The translations under genes and the position numbers were made by a program. The notes under the pieces were generated by a model. It saw only the letters and a list, made by a program, of their open reading frames with translations, made no database searches and had not been told where the DNA came from. From positions 1 to 11,996 of the forward strand of contig CAMVYG010000052.1 in NCBI GenBank assembly GCA_947171615.1: a DNA stretch of 11,996 nucleotides, written 5' to 3'. Numbering within the stretch: position 1 is the stretch's first letter; each line of letters begins with the position of its first letter. Origin of the DNA: an uncultured Clostridia bacterium (GTDB lineage: Bacteria; Bacillota; Clostridia; Oscillospirales; Acutalibacteraceae). Positions 4,808 through 11,996 of this stretch are shown here, piece after piece.

Positions 4808-6082
4808 TTACCCATCGACCATCACTTTCAAAATTACCTGATCGGTAGCCTGCATCCCATCCCGCACGATCGCAGCTACCTTTTCTATGGTTGCGTCCGG
4901 CGTATTTTGCACAATGCCATCCCCGGCGCAAAAATCGTGTCCCTGAAAGGTCAGATCCACAGCCAGCAGCGCCGCTTCTACGCTGCTGGCAATTTTTGCG
5001 GCGCAGGAAGCTTTTGCGCCATCGCAAAAAATACCGGCCACATTTGCCAGTGTGTTGCTTACCACCTCGGCGATCTGATGGGCGTTGCCGCCGCGCAGAT
5101 AGGCAATGCCGGCTCCCGCTCCCGCCGCAGCGCTGACCGCGCCGCAATAAGCCGAAAGCCTTCCTATTTGCTCCTTTTGGTAAACGGCAGACAAATTGCT
5201 GATACACAACGCGCGGTGCAGCTGCTCCCTGGAAGCATTCAGCGCCTTCGCATAGGCAATAACCGGCAGAGAAACGGTCATCCCCTGATTGCCGCTTCCG
5301 GAATTTACCACAACGGGCAGCTCACACCCGCCCATGCGGGCGTCTGAACCGGCAGCCGGCAGCGCCCGCGCCATTGTGTTGACATCCTTCCCATAAAGCC
5401 GCACCAGCGCCGCGCCCACATTGGCGCCGCATAAGTGCTCCAGCCCGTATTCGGCGATCCGTGTATTATATTCGATCTGACGATCCAGCAGAATGCGCAC
5501 ATCCTCTAACTCCACGCTCTGGGCAAACTCATAGATCCGTTCAAAATTCAGAAACTGCACAGAGCTTTCCGAAGCCCTTTGTTCCTGGGGCACAGAGCAA
5601 AAGAGAGCGGTATGGTTTTTCTCAATACGGACGACCCCTGTATGGGTGCCGCGCAGCTCTACCAGAGCCTGCTCCCCTGCCCCAAAGGCTTCTAACACAA
5701 TGTGAAGCTTTTCCGCCGTATCCAGCAGCCTGACCTCACAAATTCCCTCCTGATACAGAGTGTTTGCCAATTCCCTGTGAGCATCAGTAACCTCGTGAAG
5801 AACCTCCAATTCACTTTCGGCATCTCCGCCCACCGCCCCAATCAGAGCGGCAATTTCAATGCCCCGCATACCGCCGGTAGCCGGCACTACCACGCCTTTT
5901 ACGTTTTTCAGGATATTCCCGCTGCAGGACACGGTAATGTGCTCCGGCAGCCGCCCCAGCGTTTTCCGGGCCAGTGCAGAGGCATAGGCAATGGCGATCG
6001 GTTCTGTACAGCCAAACGCGGGGATCAGTTCGCTTTTCAAAATGTGGAGACACGCGTCATAATACGTCTGTTCCATTTTCAT
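4808..6082 (-). CDS. cyuA: L-cysteine desulfidase (CyuA/YhaM, UPF0597 family)
   Basis: The 424-residue product belongs to the family of iron-sulfur L-cysteine desulfidases, related to the alpha part of L-serine dehydratase. It is a cytoplasmic enzyme that breaks cysteine into pyruvate, ammonia and sulfide. The family N-terminus PAFGCTEPIAIAYASA holds Cys25. Other markers are SCSGNILKN, VVVPATGG, GSGNQGMTVSLPV (about 262-274) and GIFCDGAKASCAAK. Cys25, Cys313, Cys353 and Cys360 are spaced like the cluster ligands reported for the Methanocaldococcus enzyme, so the [4Fe-4S] site looks intact. Length is typical. GAAAGGAAAGG precedes the start; Met3 is an alternative start. It is 106 bp downstream of the lacI-type gene on the same strand, with a CG-centred palindrome in the gap, so it may be co-transcribed with or regulated by that gene. 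A housekeeping sulfur or anaerobic cysteine-catabolic role is likely. Confidence 0.88.
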   Translation of the reverse strand: MKMEQTYYDACLHILKSELIPAFGCTEPIAIAYASALARKTLGRLPEHITVSCSGNILKNVKGVVVPATGGMRGIEIAALIGAVGGDAESELEVLHEVTDAHRELANTLYQEGICEVRLLDTAEKLHIVLEAFGAGEQALVELRGTHTGVVRIEKNHTALFCSVPQEQRASESSVQFLNFERIYEFAQSVELEDVRILLDRQIEYNTRIAEYGLEHLCGANVGAALVRLYGKDVNTMARALPAAGSDARMGGCELPVVVNSGSGNQGMTVSLPVIAYAKALNASREQLHRALCISNLSAVYQKEQIGRLSAYCGAVSAAAGAGAGIAYLRGGNAHQIAEVVSNTLANVAGIFCDGAKASCAAKIASSVEAALLAVDLTFQGHDFCAGDGIVQNTPDATIEKVAAIVRDGMQATDQVILKVMVDG

Positions 6083-6127
6083 CAGGCCTTTCCTTTCATT
6101 TTGTGCCGTAAAAAAGCAGCTCTTTTC

Positions 6128-6141
6128 GTGAACCGTTTCAC
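6128..6141. promoter_or_regulatory. LacI-type operator candidate upstream of the desulfidase gene
   Basis: GTGAACCGTTTCAC is a 14-bp palindrome with one mismatched pair and a central CG, the form bound by many LacI/GalR proteins. It sits between the regulator's stop and the desulfidase start. It is not a proper catabolite-response (cre) site, which would be two bases longer in the core. I see no strong promoter next to it, only a TTGACC on the - strand near 6178. Confidence 0.4.
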
Positions 6142-6188
6142 ATTTTCACTGAAATCTATTCCCTGTCCCAATGGTCAAGCCTGCGGGA

Positions 6189-7265
6189 TCAGGGAATATT
6201 GGGCGCGGCGGTGGTCTGGCGATCGATAAACTGCGTGCGCAAATGCTTTTCAACAGGCTTTGCATGAGGATCCTCCAAAGTCTGGATCATCAGGTCGATG
6301 GCAGCGCTTCCCGCCTCCTGAAGAGGCTGGCGCATAGTGGAGATAGGCTTCGCGTCAAAAAAGGAAGCAGCGGCGCTTTCATCGTCAAATCCGATGATGG
6401 ACATATCCTCCGGCACACGCAGGCCTGCCTCATTCAAAGCGCGGATCGCACCATATGCCGCGATATCCGTAGCGAAGAAAGCCGCAGAAGGCACATGGTT
6501 TGTCTGAAGCAGCTGCTTCATGGAATTGTAGCCGTATTTATAAAACAGCGCGCGGGAGGCATCGCTGCCATGCCAGCTGCCTTCCTCGGCAAATTCCGGG
6601 AAGATCATCCAATCGGACTCCAGGCGGATCCCGTATTTCTGTAAAGCCCTCATAAAGCCGTTCATACGGTCCAGCGTAACGCGCATATTGATATCGCCGC
6701 CGAAATGGGCGATCTTTTTGTGGCCGCAGCGGATCAGGTGCTCCGTTGCGTCAAAAGCCCCTGCCACATTATCGATCAAAACCTTATTTACACGGAGATC
6801 CAACAGCTCGTTTTCAATGATCACCAGGGGAACTCCCGAGGCGAACAGCTGCCTTGTAAGGTTATCATCTGTAATGGAGCTGCCGTAAATAATCAACCCG
6901 TCCACATGGCCCTGAGACAAAAAATTCAACTGACGCTTTTTCTTTTCGGGATCGCCACAGGAATTGGTATAGATCACCGTGTATTCATGAGGGGCGGTCT
7001 CACGGGACACGCCCTGCTCCAGCCCGGCGATCAGCGGCATGACAAAGGAAGAGGACAGGTCGTCTACTGTAACGCCGATGCAATAGGTACGGCGCTGTAC
7101 CAGAGAACGCGCCAGAATATTGGGACGGTAATCGAGGGCTTTGATCGCCTGCTCAATACGCGCGCTGGTCTCAAGACCCACCCCGCCCTGTCCGTTGATG
7201 TAACGTGAAACAAGCGTTTTGGACACTCCGGCATATGCGGCAACATCCTTAATTGTAGCCAACAT
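6189..7265 (-). CDS. LacI/GalR-family transcriptional regulator
   Basis: The 358-residue protein has the LacI helix-turn-helix at residues 4-25 (TIKDVAAYAGVSKTLVSRYING), the hinge helix YRPNILARSL (about 46-55) and a periplasmic-binding-protein-like effector domain with VDGLIIYG, CGHKKIAHFGG, FFATDIAAYGAIRAL and IIGFDDE. It should bind a palindromic operator as a dimer and respond to a sugar or derivative. I chose ATG at 7265 because the family begins at MxTIKDVA and AAAGGG lies just upstream; the frame is open 109 codons further into the promoter region. It is divergent from the sugar ABC operon, the usual arrangement for a local regulator, so that operon is the likely target and its substrate the likely inducer. 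The specific sugar cannot be read from the sequence. Confidence 0.93.
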   Translation of the reverse strand: MLATIKDVAAYAGVSKTLVSRYINGQGGVGLETSARIEQAIKALDYRPNILARSLVQRRTYCIGVTVDDLSSSFVMPLIAGLEQGVSRETAPHEYTVIYTNSCGDPEKKKRQLNFLSQGHVDGLIIYGSSITDDNLTRQLFASGVPLVIIENELLDLRVNKVLIDNVAGAFDATEHLIRCGHKKIAHFGGDINMRVTLDRMNGFMRALQKYGIRLESDWMIFPEFAEEGSWHGSDASRALFYKYGYNSMKQLLQTNHVPSAAFFATDIAAYGAIRALNEAGLRVPEDMSIIGFDDESAAASFFDAKPISTMRQPLQEAGSAAIDLMIQTLEDPHAKPVEKHLRTQFIDRQTTAAPNIP

Positions 7266-7296
7266 CCTCACCCTTTGCGGCAAATAATACGGTATA

Positions 7297-7325
7297 ATTA
7301 TATCTTTTTTGCTCAAAATTGTCAA
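7297..7325 (-). promoter_or_regulatory. Consensus sigma-A promoter of the lacI-type gene
   Basis: TTGACA (7325-7320) and TATAAT (7302-7297) match both consensus boxes exactly, 17 bp apart. Transcription would start near 7290, giving a leader of about 25 bases. AT-rich inverted arms GAATATA/TATATTC flank the upstream side (7341-7371). Confidence 0.85.
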
Positions 7326-7425
7326 CATATCGTGGTATAAGAATATAAAGTTGTATATTTCGACTATATTCCCAGTGCCATTCTTGTGAAATTCGTGGAA
7401 AACAAAGTACAAGGAAGATTCCCTG

Positions 7426-7454
7426 TTGACATTTTCATGAAGGGGGATTATTCT
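7426..7454 (+). promoter_or_regulatory. Sigma-A promoter of the sugar ABC operon
   Basis: TTGACA (7426-7431) and TATTCT (7449-7454) are 17 bp apart: a perfect -35 and a -10 with two mismatches. The start would be near 7461. It is divergent from the lacI promoter, with about 100 bp between the two -35 boxes. Confidence 0.65.
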
Positions 7455-7636
7455 ATTGTCATGATGTGGAACGATACACATCGATGTACAGCAACTGATC
7501 CGTTTCGCGTCTGCTATGCTGATCCGGAGGAAGCGCGCCCTGTAACTACAGCTCGCTTTTGCATCCATCGCTCTAATTTGGCGGCAGCGCACTGCTGCAA
7601 GTACACGGTGTGGACATGCATGGGGGGAAGAGATTT
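7455..7636 (+). other. Untranslated leader of the sugar ABC operon
   Basis: About 175 bases separate the predicted transcription start from the permease start. It contains the operator candidate at 7478-7487, a GGAGGAAG motif near 7525 with no good start codon after it, and a small GCAGC/GCTGC hairpin near 7583-7597. I see no riboswitch class I can name. An open frame runs through it but has no ribosome binding site and no recognisable protein. Confidence 0.4.
7478..7487. promoter_or_regulatory. Operator candidate for the LacI-type regulator
   Basis: ACATCGATGT is a perfect 10-bp palindrome with a central CG, beginning about 17 bases after the predicted start of the ABC operon transcript. 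Binding here would block elongation, a common LacI-family arrangement. It differs from the palindrome at 6128-6141, so one protein is unlikely to bind both equally well. Confidence 0.4.
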
Positions 7637-8323
7637 ATGAGGCATAAAGACAAAGCAAAGGGTTCCATGGCCCAGGGCCAATCTGTACTCGTCAAAAGAA
7701 ACCGCGGCTTCTTTTACGAGATCGGCCACAACTGGGCTTTGTATCTGATGCTGCTGCCGCACTTTGTATCTTACGTGATCGTGGGCGCCATTGCGTACAA
7801 TATTTTCAATCCCAAAATCGGCGCCATGAATACGCTGCTTACAAGCCTGGGCATGCAGCCGCTGGACCTGTACACCATGCCGGAAGCGTGGCCGCCTATC
7901 CTGATCATATTTAACCTGTGGAAGGGCCTGGGATACGGCACTATCGTTTATCTGGCCGCCATTATGGGAATCGACCGTGAAATCTATCAGGCTGCCAAAA
8001 TCGACGGCTGTAACATTTTTGAAGAGATCCGCCACATCACCGTACCTCTTCTGAAGCCCACCTTTATCATGCTGGTGCTGTTCAATCTCGGCGGCATCAT
8101 GCGCGGGCAGTTTGAGCTGTTCTATCAGCTGATCGGTAACAACGGCATTTTGTTCAAAACAACAGACGTGATCGACACATACATCTTCCGTTCACTTTCC
8201 ACAAACTTTAACGTGGGATATTCAACAGCAGCGGGCCTGTATCAGTCCGTGTTCGGGCTGGTCACTGTTTTACTTGTAAACAAACTGGTAAAACGGGTCA
8301 ATCCCGAAAACGCGCTGTTTTAA
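7637..8323 (+). CDS. CUT1 sugar ABC permease (LplB-type), with internal deletion
   Basis: The 228-residue protein is a carbohydrate ABC inner-membrane permease of the LplB/UgpA type. The EAA loop that contacts the ATPase is clear at about residues 115-141 (EIYQAAKIDGCNIFEEIRHITVPLLKPT), and the C-terminal half through NPENALF is complete. LplB-type proteins are usually about 300-320 residues. Here the first membrane segment, HNWALYLMLLP (31-41), runs straight into HFVSYVIVGAIAYNIF. In relatives the latter begins only after about 90 further residues, following a YLPH- or LLPH-like motif. The region normally holding TM2, TM3 and their loops is therefore missing in frame, near base 7757. The LLP shared by both sides suggests recombination between short repeats, or an assembly collapse. 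Transport activity is doubtful. The start at 7637 has GGGGGGAAGAG upstream; an ATG nine codons earlier has none. Confidence 0.8.
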   Translation: MRHKDKAKGSMAQGQSVLVKRNRGFFYEIGHNWALYLMLLPHFVSYVIVGAIAYNIFNPKIGAMNTLLTSLGMQPLDLYTMPEAWPPILIIFNLWKGLGYGTIVYLAAIMGIDREIYQAAKIDGCNIFEEIRHITVPLLKPTFIMLVLFNLGGIMRGQFELFYQLIGNNGILFKTTDVIDTYIFRSLSTNFNVGYSTAAGLYQSVFGLVTVLLVNKLVKRVNPENALF

Positions 8324-8343
8324 GAAGGCAAGGAGAAAAAGCT

Positions 8344-9231
8344 ATGAAAAAGCTGCTGAAAAATCCAAGCAAGTTCGTTTTCGACCTGCTCTCATACTGT
8401 ATTATCATAATACTTACCCTGGCCTGCACCCTGCCTTTTGTCATGGTGATATCCGGATCTTTCTCCTCGAACTCCGCCATCATGCGGTTGGGATATTCCA
8501 TTTTTCCCCGGGAGTTTTCCCTGGACGGCTACAAGGCGGTTTTCAAGAACCCCGACATTATCGGACGTTCCTATGTGGTCAGCATCATTGTGACCGTAGT
8601 CGGCACGATCCTGGGACTTGTGATCATGACGATGGCCGGATATGCGCTGCAGCGCAATGAAATGAAGTATCGTAACGCCATCTCCTTCTTTGTATACTTT
8701 ACAACGCTGTTCAGCGGCGGCCTTGTGCCGTGGTACATGCTGATCTGCAACCTTGGAATGCAGAACACCCTCTGGGCGCTGATCATTCCGTCCTGTGTCA
8801 ACTCATTTCACATTTTACTGATACGCAATTATATGCGCGGGATACCGGCCTCCCTGGTAGAATCGGCCAAGATCGACGGCGCAGGCGAATTTTACACCTT
8901 TCTCCGTATTATTCTTCCCCTTGCGCAGCCCATTGTGGCTACCGTTGGCCTGTTCCTTGCGCTGCAATACTGGAACAGCTGGTATATGGCTTCCCTGTTC
9001 GTGAAGGAATCCAGTAAATGGCCTCTGCAATATCGCCTTCACAAAATGCTGGTGGCGCAGACCGCCATGCTTCAGGGAGGCGAAACCACTTCCGCCGTAA
9101 ACTCGGTAGTGCCTACGGAAACGCTGAAGCTTGCTACCGCAGTTGTGACAACCGGCCCCATCGTGCTTCTGTATCCGTTCCTGCAAAAATATTTTGTGCA
9201 GGGTATTACCATCGGCGCGGTCAAGGGATGA
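8344..9231 (+). CDS. CUT1 sugar ABC permease (YtcP/LplC-type)
   Basis: The 295-residue protein is the second permease of the transporter and looks full length. Membrane segments lie at about residues 14-36, 76-100, 112-133, 143-160, 190-210 and 265-282. The EAA loop is at about 171-196 (VESAKIDGAGEFYTFLRIILPLAQP). The C-terminus (FLQKYFVQGITIGAVKG) has the usual FVKGxxxGAVKG ending of this group. It starts 20 bp after the first permease, with AAGGAG eight bases before ATG, so the two are co-transcribed. It should pair with the LplB-type permease and a shared ATPase of the MsmX type encoded elsewhere, since no ATPase gene is in the window. Substrates of this subfamily are typically oligosaccharides, including host or plant glycans; none can be assigned here. 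Confidence 0.93.
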   Translation: MKKLLKNPSKFVFDLLSYCIIIILTLACTLPFVMVISGSFSSNSAIMRLGYSIFPREFSLDGYKAVFKNPDIIGRSYVVSIIVTVVGTILGLVIMTMAGYALQRNEMKYRNAISFFVYFTTLFSGGLVPWYMLICNLGMQNTLWALIIPSCVNSFHILLIRNYMRGIPASLVESAKIDGAGEFYTFLRIILPLAQPIVATVGLFLALQYWNSWYMASLFVKESSKWPLQYRLHKMLVAQTAMLQGGETTSAVNSVVPTETLKLATAVVTTGPIVLLYPFLQKYFVQGITIGAVKG

Positions 9232-9292
9232 GCGCTTTTATGCCATCCCCATAAGAGAGGAGGTCTGGCCGGAACATTATTCAATCGCTTTT

Positions 9293-9320
9293 TATTGCAT
9301 GCGTAAATCCACATGCAATA
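9293..9320 (+). other. Stem-loop between the permease and binding-protein genes
   Basis: TATTGCATG pairs perfectly with CATGCAATA around a 10-base loop, in the 128-bp gap before the solute-binding protein gene. There is no T run after it. In binding-protein operons such hairpins can protect the downstream message and raise the amount of binding protein relative to permease; that role is inferred here. Confidence 0.6.
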
Positions 9321-9359
9321 GAAATAATATTCTGTCATTAAAATTCAGGAGGAAAGAAA

Positions 9360-10949
9360 ATGAAAAAGGCAATTGCACTGCTTCTTGCGGTTATGCTTAC
9401 CGCCTGTCTGTTTGCAGGCTGCAACAACACAACTTCAAGCAGCGATCCGAAAGCTCCCACGTCCGATACTTCCAATGGACAAACTTCCACACCCGCTTCC
9501 GAACCGGTGGACGAGGCCATCAGCGAGCGCGTGGAACTGCGCCTGTTCGCCATCGACAACTCTCCCAACGACGAAAAGCTGAGCGAAGAATTCTGGGAAA
9601 TTCTGAACGGCATCCTGCTGGATCGCCTGAACTGCACCATCAAGTATGAGTACGTAGAGGGCAATGATCCTACCGGCCAATATGAGATGGCTCTGGCTTC
9701 CAACCAGGATTATGACCTCATGCATGCCAGCGCAGGCTTCAACTACACTTCTGTGGCGGCCCGCGGAGCCTTTATGGACATCACCGACCTGCTGCCCACA
9801 TACGCTCCCGATCTGTACAATCTGGTTACCCCCGAGCGCTGGGAGGAGGCCAAGGTAAACGGACGCATTTACGGCGTTCCCAACCTGGGCAAGCTGTACA
9901 CCTCTCACTGCTTTATGTACCGTGAGGATCTGCGCAAGAAGTATAACTGCGAGCCCATCACCGATCTGGATACTATGGGCGCTTACCTTCAGGCCATTGT
10001 GGACAACGAGCCCGGCCTTATCCCCACAGACGACCAGGCCGGCCCCCTGTTCCGCCGCGCCTTCCAGTACACCAACAACTATGCCCTGCTGGATAACTCC
10101 ATGAACTTTGTGATCGATCCCACCGATCCCCGCAAGGTTCTCAACGCCTATGAGCAACCTGATTACCTTGAATATCTCAAGCTTGCCAAGGAATGGTTTG
10201 ACAACGGCTACTGGACCAGTAACGTGCTGTCCAGCAAGGAATGGGGCGTAAACTCTGTGATCAACGGAAAGGCCGCCGCTTCCTTTACCCAGCAATTCCC
10301 TTGGTATGCATGGCATCCCAACTATATTGAAAGCAACAACCCCGGCTGGGAGATCAAGTATTTCCAGTTTATCAGTCTGAGCGATGACGCCTTCATTGCC
10401 GCGAAGCCCGCTACGGAAAACATGCTGGCAGTAGCCCAGAATGCCAAAAACCCCGAGCGCGCCCTGATGGTCCTGAACCTCATTCAGACCGATGAGGAGC
10501 TCTGGCGGCTGTGCACCTATGGCCTGGAAGGGAAAAACTATGAGCTGACTGAGGACGGCAAGATCGACACCACCAAATTCGGCGACGATGCCCGTTTCAA
10601 TTATTTCCCGGTAGACCTTATCACCAACGCCAACTTCGAGCTGACTCCTGTTGACCAGTGGGACGAATATGACGAGCTTTATGATGTGATCCTCGATCAC
10701 GCTCAGGACACCTATCCGCTCAACGCTTTCGCTCCCAATACCACCGGCGCTATTGAGCCCCTGTACACCGCTATCAACCAGATCCGCGTGGAATACGCAT
10801 ATCCGCTGCAGGCCGGTATGATCGACGATGTAGAGGCCGGTTACGAAGACCTGATCAAGCGTCTGAACGACGCCGGGATCGAAGAAGTACGCCTCGAGCT
10901 GGAACGGCAGGTAAACGAGTACCTGGATAACATAGGATACAAAGGCTGA
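9360..10949 (+). CDS. Sugar ABC transporter substrate-binding lipoprotein
   Basis: The 529-residue product is an extracellular solute-binding protein of the large LplA/LipO type that goes with YtcP/LplB permeases. It has a lipoprotein signal: MKK, a hydrophobic core, then LFAGC with Cys21. An LTAC with Cys16 also fits a lipobox, so either cysteine could be the lipidated one. A Ser/Thr/Pro-rich linker (about 24-50) leads to the binding domain from VELRLFAID. Typical features are YDLMHASAGFNYTSVAARGAFMDITDLLP, GRIYGVPNLG, MYREDLRKKYN and the aromatic-rich WYAWHPNYIESNN, which probably belongs to the ligand pocket. Length is normal for this subfamily and the frame is intact. AGGAGG lies close upstream. 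It should catch the sugar outside the membrane and deliver it to the two permeases encoded before it. Confidence 0.93.
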   Translation: MKKAIALLLAVMLTACLFAGCNNTTSSSDPKAPTSDTSNGQTSTPASEPVDEAISERVELRLFAIDNSPNDEKLSEEFWEILNGILLDRLNCTIKYEYVEGNDPTGQYEMALASNQDYDLMHASAGFNYTSVAARGAFMDITDLLPTYAPDLYNLVTPERWEEAKVNGRIYGVPNLGKLYTSHCFMYREDLRKKYNCEPITDLDTMGAYLQAIVDNEPGLIPTDDQAGPLFRRAFQYTNNYALLDNSMNFVIDPTDPRKVLNAYEQPDYLEYLKLAKEWFDNGYWTSNVLSSKEWGVNSVINGKAAASFTQQFPWYAWHPNYIESNNPGWEIKYFQFISLSDDAFIAAKPATENMLAVAQNAKNPERALMVLNLIQTDEELWRLCTYGLEGKNYELTEDGKIDTTKFGDDARFNYFPVDLITNANFELTPVDQWDEYDELYDVILDHAQDTYPLNAFAPNTTGAIEPLYTAINQIRVEYAYPLQAGMIDDVEAGYEDLIKRLNDAGIEEVRLELERQVNEYLDNIGYKG

Positions 10950-10976
10950 GTTCAGCCGAATTTGTAAATGACGTGA

Positions 10977-11025
10977 AGCAGCCGCATGTTTCGTGTGGGC
11001 AAACATACGAAACCATGGGGCTGCT
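10977..11025 (+). other. Long stem-loop after the binding-protein gene
   Basis: AGCAGCC pairs with GGCTGCT, and the stem continues through CATG/CATG and TTTCGTGTG against CATACGAAA with a bulge and one mismatch, giving roughly 20 bp. The bases after it are GACAATTTAGG, not a T run. It is therefore more likely an mRNA 3' stabiliser or attenuator between the binding-protein gene and the methyltransferase-like gene than a full terminator. Confidence 0.65.
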
Positions 11026-11084
11026 GACAATTTAGGACAACATCATCGGTTGACAAACTGACGGCAGAACAAGGAGAGAAAAGT

Positions 11085-11996
11085 ATGACCTCAACACAGC
11101 GTCTTCAGGCAGTATTAAAGGGAGAGCCCGTTGACCGGATCCCGGTTGCGGGGTGGGCCCATGTAATGAACCTGTGCGACAGACATGCAGATGATTTTGT
11201 AAAGGCCACCATCAATTATCAAAACGCCCACGGCTTTGATTTCGTAAAAGTCACAGAGCATCCCCAATATATGGCCGAAGCGATGGGCGCGGTGCTGCGC
11301 CCCACCTCAAACTGGGAGGAAACGGCCTTTTGGTGTGTGGAAAAAATGCTTGTGAACACCCCGGAGGACTGGAAAAAACTGCGTGTACCGGATCTTCATA
11401 CAAGCTCTCTGGCAAGGGAGATCGAAGTGGTAGACAGACTCTGCGACCATTTCAGGGACGATGTACCGGTTATTCCATCGGTGTTTTCCCCTGTTATGTG
11501 GGCAATGTACTTTTCTGTGGCGGCGGCGGAGCAGCACCGGCGTGAAAAGGAAGAGGGACTGATCCCTCCCTGGGCCGCTTACTTGGCTGAAAATGAGGCT
11601 CTGGTCAAGCAGGGGCTGGAAGTATTGACAGAAGCCAACAACCGCTTTATTGAAGGGGTTGCCCGGGTAGGCGCCGCGGGGATCTTCTTCGCGAACCCCT
11701 TTGCGCAGTCTGCCTGGCCGAAGGAGCAGTACGATACCTTTGCAAAGCCCTATGATATGGAAAACCTGCGGCTTGCAAGCGAAAAAATGTGGTTTAATAT
11801 TTTCCACTGGTGCGGAAGGCAGAATCTGCAATATAATTATATTGAAAGCTATCCCGTGCAGGCCTTAAACTGGGAAGACACCTGCGAAACAAACCCGACC
11901 ATGGCCCAGATCCGCGAAAAAACCGACAAGGTATTTATCGGCGGGATCGACCGCCTTTACGACCGGGAGGGCGGCAGCCGTGCGGCGATCAAGGAG
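11085..11996 (+). CDS. URO-D-family protein, methylcobamide methyltransferase-like (partial, 3' end outside window)
   Basis: The first 304 residues are visible and the frame is open to the window edge. The N-terminus MTSTQRLQAVLKGEPVDRIPV is the standard opening of the uroporphyrinogen decarboxylase superfamily (COG0407). True HemE seems unlikely because the protein has an HxC pair, His241-Trp-Cys243 in FHWCGRQNL. This fits the zinc site (HxC plus a later Cys) of MtaA/MtbA-type methylcobamide:thiol methyltransferases; the later Cys would lie beyond the window. The segment DKVFIGGIDR matches the end-region GG motif of the family. AGGAG precedes the ATG. It follows the binding-protein gene after a stem-loop and may be in the same operon. 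Many gut Clostridia carry URO-D homologues of unknown substrate next to transporters, possibly for demethylation of methylated compounds. Confidence 0.82.
   Translation, partial: MTSTQRLQAVLKGEPVDRIPVAGWAHVMNLCDRHADDFVKATINYQNAHGFDFVKVTEHPQYMAEAMGAVLRPTSNWEETAFWCVEKMLVNTPEDWKKLRVPDLHTSSLAREIEVVDRLCDHFRDDVPVIPSVFSPVMWAMYFSVAAAEQHRREKEEGLIPPWAAYLAENEALVKQGLEVLTEANNRFIEGVARVGAAGIFFANPFAQSAWPKEQYDTFAKPYDMENLRLASEKMWFNIFHWCGRQNLQYNYIESYPVQALNWEDTCETNPTMAQIREKTDKVFIGGIDRLYDREGGSRAAIKE

Noticed and set aside
7386..7640. An 84-codon + strand frame before the permease, starting at GTG.
   Set aside because: It runs through the predicted promoter and operator, has no ribosome binding site, and its sequence is not protein-like.
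9435..11030. A 531-codon - strand frame opposite the solute-binding protein gene.
   Set aside because: It is the antisense shadow of a clearly homologous lipoprotein gene on the + strand; no start signal on its own strand.

Overview
The window looks like chromosome from an anaerobic, spore-forming Clostridia, most likely the Oscillospirales/Ruminococcaceae group. The grounds are a spoIIID gene, strong AGGAGG-type ribosome binding sites, about 50% GC in most genes, CUT1-type sugar ABC genes with no ATPase beside them, and a cloverleaf-shaped palindromic intergenic repeat of a kind I associate with gut Ruminococcaceae. The lineage is an inference.

Left part (1-2700, + strand): a three-gene overlapping operon. 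It encodes a secreted papain-fold cysteine peptidase resembling streptopain, then two small membrane-anchored paralogues. The first paralogue appears to start at a rare ATT codon. The operon ends at a strong intrinsic terminator.

Middle part (2709-4570, - strand): spoIIID, the mother-cell sporulation regulator, whose start codon lies in a perfect 12-bp inverted repeat, and upstream of it a retron. The retron has a 303-residue reverse transcriptase with the retron VTG motif. It is preceded by a fold that fits an msr-msd RNA: a1/a2 arms of 9 bp, a guanosine directly after a1, and long stem-loops. Further upstream is a 225-bp hairpin-rich leader carrying three TGGTANAAT elements about 113 bp apart. 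No recognisable retron effector gene is next to the RT. This is the most interesting part of the window.

Right-middle part (4700-7265, - strand): the cloverleaf repeat, an L-cysteine desulfidase of the CyuA/YhaM type, and a LacI-family regulator with a consensus promoter.

Right part (7266-11996, + strand): a carbohydrate ABC operon divergent from lacI. It has a first permease that seems to have lost about 90 internal residues in frame, a second intact permease, a lipoprotein solute-binding protein, and a URO-D-family methyltransferase-like gene that runs off the end. The LacI protein probably controls this operon through a CG-centred palindrome just downstream of the operon promoter.
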